Assembly: GCA_009781955.1 (NCBI GenBank)
Contig: WQUT01000030.1
Span: 1 to 5,491, forward strand
Direction of reading: 5' to 3'
DNA: 5,491 bases
Source of the DNA: Pseudomonadota bacterium
GTDB lineage: Bacteria; Pseudomonadota; Alphaproteobacteria; Rs-D84
The position numbers and the translations under genes are program-made. The notes under the pieces are model-generated. The model saw only the letters and a program-made list of their open reading frames with translations, was not told where the DNA came from and made no database searches. Shown here piece after piece: positions 1 to 4,733 of this stretch. Position 1 is the stretch's first letter, and each line of letters starts with the position of its first letter.

Positions 1-107
1 GGAGGGGGCCGTGGCAAAGCCACGGGGGAGGGTTTATTAAATGAACCCATCCCCCGCCGCGCAGAAAAAACGCGGCGACCCCTGCCGCAAGGGCAGGGGG
101 TGGGTAT
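1..107. repeat. Head-to-head palindromic repeat, gene-less relative of the DUF559 element; cut by window start
   Basis: Three GC-rich hairpins are visible. The first has stem CCGTGGC (9-15) with GCCACGG (19-25). The second has stem GCCGCG (56-61) with CGCGGC (71-76). The third has stem CCCCTGCC (79-86) with GGCAGGGG (92-99). Between the first two, 30-48 is an imperfect palindrome containing TGAACCC. The right arm (about 40-107) matches the repeat arm at 4080-4143 in the same orientation: the inner TGAACCCATCCCCC, then a variable-stem hairpin, then a CCCCTGCC hairpin. The left arm (1-38) is the opposite orientation, like 3560-3622, and its outer hairpin lies beyond the window. The two arms that flank a nuclease gene in tsaB are therefore joined directly here. 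It begins 4 nt after the autotransporter stop codon, so in RNA it could act as a 3' stabiliser or as part of a terminator; that role is inference. Confidence 0.8.
76..100 (-). terminator. Possible hairpin 3' end signal of the autotransporter mRNA
   Basis: The first strong stem after the autotransporter stop codon pairs CCCCTGCC with GGCAGGGG around a five-base loop. No clean U-tract follows it directly; the run of T on the minus strand comes later, as the loop of the next hairpin (65-70). It is therefore not a textbook intrinsic terminator. It may only block 3' exonucleases, and it belongs to the repeat element rather than being a dedicated terminator. Confidence 0.3.
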
Positions 108-111
108 TATA

Positions 112-2313
112 TTAAAACTTCGCGCGCACGCCCAGCTGTAATCCGAATATCTGGAACGCATCGCCTTTCTCATACGATACGTCGCCGTATGCATACGCAT
201 GCTGTCCCATCCGCACGTTCGCGCCCAGTATCCCTTCCACTCCCATTCCGCCCAAATCGGATTGCAGCTGCATGCCGGCAAAATTGACGTCCGTCGTTCC
301 CAGCCATTCGTTGTAAACGCCCAGCTCTATGTAAGGCTTCCATATTGAATCAGTGCCTTCGGTCAAATACGATGCCTGCAACGCCGCGCGCCCAATCAAG
401 CTGTCGGTCGCGCCATAGATAATCGTGTCTTGGAAATTGGTCGTATGACTGCTGGGGCCCGCGTGGGTATAGCGGACTTCCGCCTTTGGCTCCCACGCGA
501 TCAGCGATATGTTGCGCCGGCCCGTTTGCATGAATTTCGGGGCATAGGCCATGAATTCGCGGCCGCCTTCCAAGCTTGTGGATACAAAGTCGCGGCGGGC
601 GTCATAGTTGATATGATCGCCGGCGGACGAGGTGTTGCTCATCTCCATATTCGCCCAGAAATACCGCGCGGTGGCGTCAACGAACCACTTGCGTTTCAGC
701 CAGGTCGCATAAACGCCAACACTGGGGACGGTGGCCGAACCGGTTCCGTCAAAGGCGTTTGACTGCCGGACGCGTATATTGGGCGCATACGATACTCCGC
801 CCATCACGCCCAGATACGTCGCGCCGCCCCAGAGGCAGCGCAGGATGTCTATCCCCGCCTCTGTCCCCACAAGATTGAAACCTATGTGGATATTCTCGTC
901 CACGTCAACGTTGCGGCCGTATCCGCGAATCCATGCGCCCGCCGCGTCGCCGCGATTGTCATAGCGCAGCGCGCCAAGGCGTTTGCGCAATTCGTTCATT
1001 CCGGAATTCACGATCGCCAGATGCACGGCGGGAACGCTTTCCACCGTCCGCGCGGTGTTCGTCAGCACGGGCGCGCTGTTGTTGGCCGCGGACGCGCTGG
1101 TCCGCAGATACCAATTCTGGTCATCCGTCGCCTGGACCAGTCGGTATTCTAGCGCGCCGGTATCCAGCACCCCGCCATAGAGGCTGAAAGACGAGTCGCG
1201 CACCGCGGCGGTCGTGGTATCAACCACCAGTATTCCGTCGGAACCCGCGGCGGTCGGCTGGGCGCCGCCGTTGAACGCGGTCACGTGCATTACCGTATTT
1301 CCGGCGTTCGCGGTTTGATTTATCACCAGCCGGTCCGCCGTTATTCCGTTTGTATTCATGTTCAGGCTGGCCCCGCCGCCGTTCCAGTCGTTCACTCTCA
1401 GTATATTATATTGTCCGGCGGCCGCCGAGCGCAGGTCAACCACCGCGCCGCCCGTCGCGTTTATCACGTTCGCGGTGGACGAGTTGAAGAAATGAATTAC
1501 AGAGCCATTGGATATATTGTTCGTGCCGCTGAAAAATTGCGCGGTATAAACGTCCGTCTCGCCGCCCGTCTGGGTAAAGGTCCCGGAAAATCCGTCGTTT
1601 ACCGAATTCGCGCCCAGCGTCATGGTCATCGGCCCGGACTTTGTTATCGTCGCGGTGCTGTCTTCGGATCTTATTCCGTCATTGAATATCACCTGGCCGT
1701 TGGCAGATCCGATGATGTTCAATTCCGGTTGGTCGCCGGCCATGTGTATGTCGTTGCGTATCGTGCCGTTATGGTCATAGTTTCCGTCAAACAGAACCGT
1801 CTGGCCCAGCGGCGAAATTTGGATTATCGCGCGGCCGTTGATGACCGAATCCGAATATATCGCGCCGCCCAGGCCGGATGCGATATTGTTCAAAAAGTTC
1901 GCGGTGTATCCGATCTGGACCATAGACTCGCCGTCATAGTTGATGTTGTTTACGGCCGCGCCGTTCAGCCCGCGGAAATTCTGCATTGTTATATTGTCCA
2001 GGGCGATGGATTTGTTTATGGGCTGGCTGACCAGATTCGCGGTCGTCTGGCTCAGGCCGGCGAACAGGTTGTTTCCGTCCAGCGTGAATCCGTCGCCGGT
2101 TATCGCATAGTTGTATGCGAAAGTGGATTCTTCGGTCGTGCTGAAATTTCGCGTGAACAGTATATTGTCCGTCAGCACCATGGTAAAATTTCCGGCGATC
2201 ATCGCGGCGCTGAGCGTGCCGAAGTTATTGACGTCAATCGCGAAAGATTGTATGGGGACCGTGAAAAGGCCCAAAGAAGAGAAAAATAAAATTGGGTAAG
2301 AGATTTTTTTCAT
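112..2313 (-). CDS. Autotransporter outer-membrane protein (type Va secretion)
   Basis: This predicted surface protein has 733 residues when started at the ATG at 2313. That start is preferred over the ATG ten codons upstream at 2343, because GGAGGG sits 5 nt before it and the next residues (MKKISYPILFF) form a signal peptide, with likely cleavage after Ser-Phe-Ala at about residue 25. The passenger, about residues 26-430, is Gly/Asn/Thr-rich and beta-helix-like. It carries an NNIA...GGAIY motif near 141-153, reminiscent of Pmp-type repeats. A pertactin-type junction lies near 360-404 and ends in WYLRT. The barrel spans roughly 460-733, opens with AGAWIRGYG and ends in a C-terminal phenylalanine (VRAKF), as outer-membrane barrels usually do. 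In this family the barrel inserts in the outer membrane through BamA and the passenger faces outside. The ligand is unknown; adhesion is only a guess. No protease motif was recognised. Confidence 0.9.
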   Translation of the reverse strand: MKKISYPILFFSSLGLFTVPIQSFAIDVNNFGTLSAAMIAGNFTMVLTDNILFTRNFSTTEESTFAYNYAITGDGFTLDGNNLFAGLSQTTANLVSQPINKSIALDNITMQNFRGLNGAAVNNINYDGESMVQIGYTANFLNNIASGLGGAIYSDSVINGRAIIQISPLGQTVLFDGNYDHNGTIRNDIHMAGDQPELNIIGSANGQVIFNDGIRSEDSTATITKSGPMTMTLGANSVNDGFSGTFTQTGGETDVYTAQFFSGTNNISNGSVIHFFNSSTANVINATGGAVVDLRSAAAGQYNILRVNDWNGGGASLNMNTNGITADRLVINQTANAGNTVMHVTAFNGGAQPTAAGSDGILVVDTTTAAVRDSSFSLYGGVLDTGALEYRLVQATDDQNWYLRTSASAANNSAPVLTNTARTVESVPAVHLAIVNSGMNELRKRLGALRYDNRGDAAGAWIRGYGRNVDVDENIHIGFNLVGTEAGIDILRCLWGGATYLGVMGGVSYAPNIRVRQSNAFDGTGSATVPSVGVYATWLKRKWFVDATARYFWANMEMSNTSSAGDHINYDARRDFVSTSLEGGREFMAYAPKFMQTGRRNISLIAWEPKAEVRYTHAGPSSHTTNFQDTIIYGATDSLIGRAALQASYLTEGTDSIWKPYIELGVYNEWLGTTDVNFAGMQLQSDLGGMGVEGILGANVRMGQHAYAYGDVSYEKGDAFQIFGLQLGVRAKF

Positions 2314-2318
2314 GGCGT

Positions 2319-2324
2319 CCCTCC
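2319..2324 (-). promoter_or_regulatory. Ribosome binding site deciding the autotransporter start
   Basis: On the minus strand GGAGGG is followed by a 5-nt spacer (ACGCC) and then the ATG at 2313. The ATG at 2343 has no comparable purine run before it, and starting there would put ten charged residues ahead of the signal peptide. Confidence 0.8.
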
Positions 2325-2356
2325 GTTTATCGCATTTTGCCATAAATAGGGACGGG

Positions 2357-2365
2357 ATATTACCA
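2357..2365 (-). promoter_or_regulatory. Candidate extended -10 promoter for the autotransporter gene
   Basis: The minus strand reads TGGTAATAT here, an extended -10 element (TG-N) with a hexamer matching TATAAT at four positions. It lies in the 72-base gap between rimI and the autotransporter start, about 43 nt upstream of the ATG. The DNA 16-18 nt upstream is T-rich but has no good -35 match. This gap is the only room for a promoter before the autotransporter gene, so position supports the call more than the match does. Confidence 0.35.
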
Positions 2366-2385
2366 GTATGAAATCCTAGGAAAAA

Positions 2386-2844
2386 TTAAGGTGATAATTG
2401 ATTTTTATTTGATAAAATTTTTTCCATTACAATCGCGTCCTTGCCGTCGTAGTATTTTGGCCGCACCGCGATTTGCCGGAACCCGTGTTTTTTATAGAGC
2501 GCGATCGCCGCGGCGTTGTCCGCGGCCGCTTCCAGAAAGATTTTTGTTCGGGCGGCGGGGACCGAACCATACATTTTTTTCAAAATCTCTTTTTCCATCA
2601 GCGCCATCATCGCGTCGCCGATGCCAATCCCGCGATGTTCGGGATGAACGCCGATGGTTATTATCTCGCATTCGCCCGCCTCGGCGCCGTCGGGCGACGG
2701 GTCGGCCGCGCGGCGCCAGACGATAAATCCGCGCTCTGACGCGATGATTTCCGCGCCGGATTTTTGCAACGCCGCGAATTCATCCGCCGACCAGGGCTTG
2801 TTCGGAAAGCAAAGATTGTGAAGGCGCGATAATTCTTCAAACAT
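2386..2844 (-). CDS. rimI: GNAT acetyltransferase, RimI-type (ribosomal protein S18 N-acetyltransferase)
   Basis: A 152-residue single-domain GNAT protein of normal RimI length. The acetyl-CoA pyrophosphate-binding motif is VHPEHRGIGIG at residues 66-76. The later block LEAAADNAAAIALYKKHGF at 104-122 matches the RimI signature, with a glutamate (E105) and a tyrosine (Y117) at the positions of the family's catalytic residues. The N-terminal PWS (17-19) is also typical. RimI acetylates the N-terminal alanine of ribosomal protein S18 in the cytoplasm. A short Pro/Asp/Gly-rich insertion (about 48-58, DPSPDGAEAGE) lengthens the loop before the core strand. The gene starts 6 nt after the small membrane protein gene, with no strong Shine-Dalgarno, so translational coupling is likely. 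The pairing with tsaB is common in bacteria and supports RimI over other GNATs. Confidence 0.9.
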   Translation of the reverse strand: MFEELSRLHNLCFPNKPWSADEFAALQKSGAEIIASERGFIVWRRAADPSPDGAEAGECEIITIGVHPEHRGIGIGDAMMALMEKEILKKMYGSVPAARTKIFLEAAADNAAAIALYKKHGFRQIAVRPKYYDGKDAIVMEKILSNKNQLSP

Positions 2845-2850
2845 GAATGC

Positions 2851-3057
2851 TTACTTTGCTTTCGTCATTTTATTATATTTCGCCATGCTGTATTCGGAAC
2901 ATCCGGCGAAAACCGTCGCCGCCGCCCACAGAAAATACGTGTCCCCAATATCGCCGCGCGCAATTGTATATTCAGACACCAACAGCGCCGCCCAAAATAA
3001 AAACTTAAAAAGGCGCGCGTCTTTTCCGCGCTGCTTCGCGGTGTATGGCTTTCCCAT
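2851..3057 (-). CDS. Small two-helix membrane protein, function unknown
   Basis: This 68-residue protein is not one I recognise. The first 18 residues are basic (MGKPYTAKQRGKDARLFK). Two hydrophobic segments follow, about 19-33 (FLFWAALLVSEYTIA) and 40-54 (TYFLWAAATVFAG), and then a lysine-rich tail. The positive-inside rule suggests both ends are cytoplasmic, with a short loop outside. It is supported as a real gene by AAAGGA placed 6 nt before the ATG and by tight packing: 3 nt after the tsaB stop and 6 nt before rimI. Its Shine-Dalgarno lies within the last codons of tsaB, so the two are probably coupled. A longer overlapping frame (to 3170) would overlap tsaB substantially and is less credible. 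Confidence 0.65.
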   Translation of the reverse strand: MGKPYTAKQRGKDARLFKFLFWAALLVSEYTIARGDIGDTYFLWAAATVFAGCSEYSMAKYNKMTKAK

Positions 3058-3060
3058 TTC

Positions 3061-4215
3061 TTATCCTTTCTTTTCCGCATAATGCGGGCGCAGATACATC
3101 GGAATCGCGGGCTCTGCATTGCCCGCCGCAAGTTTCCGTTCCACAATCGGCAAAGCGTCTGCCAAATCATACGGCTTGTGCCCGACCGTTCGCGCGTATT
3201 TCATTTGCTCTATTTCAACTTCGTCTATGGTCATAACGCGTGGCGCGACATCATGCGCGCCGACAAAGAAATCTCCGCGGCCGGATTCGCACGCCACAAA
3301 CGCGTCGGGCGTTTTTTCCAGATAGATCTCGCACGCATTCACCGGCACGACCGGAATGTTCAGCCCGATGGAGAGGCCTTTGGCATACGCGATTCCCAAT
3401 CGTATTCCCGTAAAGCTGCCGGGCCCGACGACAACGCCGATGGCGGAAATGTCGCGGAATATCGCGCTGTTTTCGGCCAGGAATTTTTCCACCTCTGCCG
3501 GCAGGGACAGGGATTGTTTTTCGGTTTGGATAAATTTTGTTTTAATTAAGTGAGAGCCCGTAACCCCCGCCCTTGCGGCGGGGGGCGGCTCGCGGTTTTG
3601 CGGGCCGGGGGGTGGGTTCAATAAAACAATATTCCCATTCTCATCAACCCGCATATTCTCCAAACTTTCATTAAATCTTTTCAGTTTTTCTTCAAATGTA
3701 TTATTAGTCAAAATATCCAAAACGATTTCCAAACAGCCATTCAGATTTTTATTTATATCCCAATTCCAAAATCGCACAATGTTAAATCCGAACTGTTGCA
3801 AATATTCTGTTCGTATACTGTCATTTTTTTTGTTTTCATAATGCTGGCTACCATCAATTTCAACAATCAATTTTTTTTCATAGCATATAAAATCAGCGAT
3901 ATATTTATTATCAATTTGCCGTTGGCGGCGAAATATAAATCCGCCGAGTTTTTTATTGCGAACCGCTTGCCAGAATTTATTTTCTTCTGACGTCGGATCG
4001 GTGCGCATATTTTTTGCAAAGGTTCGTATATATGGTTTGTATTCTTGATGATGCGGTTGATTTTGATATTTTGATTTTATTGAACCCATCCCCCCGACGC
4101 GCGATACAAGCGCGTCGCCCCCTGCCGCAGGGGCAGGGGGGGAATCCGTGAGGGGAATATTTTCGCCAAACGCCAATCCTATTCCCGATAAAGAAGTATC
4201 AATTATCAGAATCAT
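3061..4215 (-). CDS. tsaB: TsaB (t6A tRNA modification) interrupted in frame by a DUF559 nuclease domain
   Basis: TsaB helps TsaD, TsaE and TsaC make N6-threonylcarbamoyladenosine at position 37 of ANN-decoding tRNAs in the cytoplasm. Residues 1-19 (MILIIDTSLSGIGLAFGEN) are the first strands of the ASKHA fold. TsaB resumes at about residue 225, followed by the diagnostic VVVGPGSFTGIRLG block at 261-274 and the usual C-terminal LRPHY near 376-380. Residues 20-224 are foreign: Pro/Gly/Ala-rich stretches encoded by GC-rich inverted repeats (about 24-45 and 200-222) flank a DUF559 domain (about 58-170). Without the insert TsaB would have about 180 residues, shorter than the roughly 230 of E. coli. 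The frame stays open across both junctions, and the insertion falls at a predicted turn between strands 2 and 3, so a folded TsaB with an extra domain is possible. The alternative is a loss-of-function allele. The ATG directly follows the upstream TAA, without a clear Shine-Dalgarno. Confidence 0.88.
   Translation of the reverse strand: MILIIDTSLSGIGLAFGENIPLTDSPPAPAAGGDALVSRVGGMGSIKSKYQNQPHHQEYKPYIRTFAKNMRTDPTSEENKFWQAVRNKKLGGFIFRRQRQIDNKYIADFICYEKKLIVEIDGSQHYENKKNDSIRTEYLQQFGFNIVRFWNWDINKNLNGCLEIVLDILTNNTFEEKLKRFNESLENMRVDENGNIVLLNPPPGPQNREPPPAARAGVTGSHLIKTKFIQTEKQSLSLPAEVEKFLAENSAIFRDISAIGVVVGPGSFTGIRLGIAYAKGLSIGLNIPVVPVNACEIYLEKTPDAFVACESGRGDFFVGAHDVAPRVMTIDEVEIEQMKYARTVGHKPYDLADALPIVERKLAAGNAEPAIPMYLRPHYAEKKG
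3064..3069 (-). promoter_or_regulatory. Shine-Dalgarno of the small membrane protein, inside the tsaB 3' end
   Basis: The minus strand reads AAAGGA, then TAAGAA, then ATG. The site overlaps the last two sense codons of tsaB (Lys-Gly) and the spacer contains the tsaB stop codon. It fixes the start of the downstream gene at 3057 and suggests translational coupling. Confidence 0.65.
3560..3625 (+). repeat. Left terminal inverted repeat of the DUF559 element (two hairpins)
   Basis: The outer hairpin pairs CCCCCGCC (3564-3571) with GGCGGGGG (3577-3584). The inner one pairs GGCTCGC (3587-3593) with GCGGGCC (3600-3606), including one G-T pair. The inner edge reads TGGGTTCAATAAAA (3613-3626). Read on the plus strand it aligns with the reverse complement of 4078-4143. 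The tsaB frame crosses it as a proline-rich segment (NPPPGPQNREPPPAARAG). Confidence 0.85.
3706..4044 (-). other. DUF559 / Vsr-like endonuclease domain within the TsaB chimera
   Basis: This stretch encodes about residues 58-170 of the fused protein. It shows the DUF559 pattern in order: TSEENKFWQAVRNKKLGG (75-92), FRRQRQID (95-102), YIADF with Asp108, LIVEIDGSQHY with Glu119, Asp121 and His125 (116-126), and a late FNIVRFWNWDI (144-154). DUF559 proteins are relatives of the Vsr mismatch endonuclease and restriction-type PD-(D/E)XK folds. The acidic residues and the histidine expected for metal-dependent DNA cleavage are intact, so the domain does not look decayed. The nearest in-frame internal ATG (4089) has GGGGGG touching it but no properly spaced Shine-Dalgarno, so separate expression is uncertain. 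DNA cleavage is inferred from the family. Confidence 0.85.
4078..4143 (-). repeat. Right terminal inverted repeat of the DUF559 element (two hairpins)
   Basis: The inner hairpin pairs GACGCGC (4096-4102) with GCGCGTC (4110-4116). The outer one pairs CCCCCTGCC (4118-4126) with GGCAGGGGG (4132-4140). Its reverse complement aligns with the repeat at 3560-3625, including the inner GGGTTCAATAAAA. The inner stems differ in sequence between the copies but both remain paired. The tsaB frame crosses it as SPPAPAAGGDALVSRVGG. Confidence 0.85.
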
Positions 4216-4728
4216 TTATAAGTCTTCAATTTTGATTTCTTTACTATTCAGAAAATGTTCAAAACATTCCATATGTCCCATCGGTAGCTTCGGAATACCG
4301 TATTCACATAGCCTAAAAATCTTTCCTTCATATCCTTCTTGTTTTTCTGCCATGGAAAGCTTATTCACTACATCCAACAGCAACTCTTTTAGTGAATCAT
4401 AACGATGGATTCCACGCATAGGTGCCCAAGAATGTTCAAACCAATAAAAGGCATCTTCCGATTGAAATACAAGAAAGGTATGAGTATGCGTATTACCGGC
4501 ATCATTATAAACAAAGTTTATATTATAAGCCCTACAAGGAATATTATTTTTATTAAAAAGATAACGTGCTAATTCAGTCTGCTCCCAACAATGGCCTGTT
4601 CTACTTTTTATTAATTGTTCTGGTGATTGTACTATGGCCTTGGAATAATCTTCTACAACATTAGTAGGATAATTTATATCCGAAAAGTCATTTTTTAAAA
4701 TCTGTTGGGCAGCGTCAAGATTATTCAT
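4216..4728 (-). CDS. Transglutaminase-like (papain-fold) protein, probably horizontally acquired
   Basis: This 170-residue soluble protein has no signal peptide or membrane segment. A Cys-His-acid arrangement typical of the transglutaminase-like/papain fold is visible. Cys47 lies in RTGHCWEQTELARYL at the start of a helix, His83 in THTHTFLVF, and Glu98 in YWFEHSW. Similar small proteins with CW(D/E)Q, THTFLV and FEH blocks are, to my recollection, found mainly in Firmicutes; a search is needed to confirm that. Substrate and reaction are unknown: it could cross-link, deamidate or cleave peptides. The gene is far more AT-rich than its neighbours (11 G/C among the 60 bases of 4501-4560, against 34 of 60 at 4801-4860 in lon), a sign of transfer. 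It begins 5 nt after the truncated lon and its TAA directly abuts the tsaB ATG. A possible Shine-Dalgarno AAGGG lies 10 nt upstream, inside the lon 3' end. Confidence 0.75.
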   Translation of the reverse strand: MNNLDAAQQILKNDFSDINYPTNVVEDYSKAIVQSPEQLIKSRTGHCWEQTELARYLFNKNNIPCRAYNINFVYNDAGNTHTHTFLVFQSEDAFYWFEHSWAPMRGIHRYDSLKELLLDVVNKLSMAEKQEGYEGKIFRLCEYGIPKLPMGHMECFEHFLNSKEIKIEDL

Positions 4729-4733
4729 ACTAT

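Larger units (their letters stand above)
3550..4152 (-). mobile_element. DUF559-carrying element with hairpin-rich terminal inverted repeats, inserted in tsaB
   Basis: About 0.6 kb separates the two parts of tsaB. The outer edges are inverted copies of a roughly 65-base repeat (about 3560-3625 and 4078-4143), and the centre encodes a nuclease-like domain. The core is very AT-rich (13 G/C among the 60 bases of 3661-3720), while the repeats are extremely GC-rich, so the composition differs sharply from the surrounding genes. A third copy of the repeat family at 1-107 shows that it occurs elsewhere in this genome. No transposase or integrase is present. How the element moves is unknown; the encoded nuclease-like domain is the only candidate for an activity of its own. 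Exact ends are uncertain by a few bases because the unmodified tsaB sequence is not available here. Confidence 0.8.

Noticed and set aside
1285..2289. A 334-codon open frame on the plus strand opposite the autotransporter passenger
   Set aside because: It lies wholly antisense to a well-supported gene, has no recognisable domain and an Arg/Val/Tyr/His-rich composition typical of antisense frames in GC-rich DNA.
2314..2343. Upstream ATG of the autotransporter as the true start
   Set aside because: It would add ten mostly charged residues before the signal peptide and has no suitable Shine-Dalgarno, whereas the ATG at 2313 has GGAGGG 5 nt upstream.
2687..2700. Short palindrome CCGTCG-GG-CGACGG inside rimI
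   Set aside because: The two-base loop is too tight for a stable hairpin, it lies in the coding loop of rimI, and it does not match the repeat family.
2865..3170. A 101-codon minus-strand frame overlapping the tsaB 3' end and the small membrane protein gene
   Set aside because: It overlaps tsaB by about 110 bases, is rich in Arg and Cys without domain features, and competes with a better-supported frame that has a good ribosome binding site.
3550..4152. GTGAG at both outer edges of the element (3550-3554 and 4148-4152) as a target-site duplication
   Set aside because: The copies are 598 bases apart, which is not a multiple of three, yet the tsaB frame is the same on both sides. A simple duplication of this pentamer would have shifted the frame.
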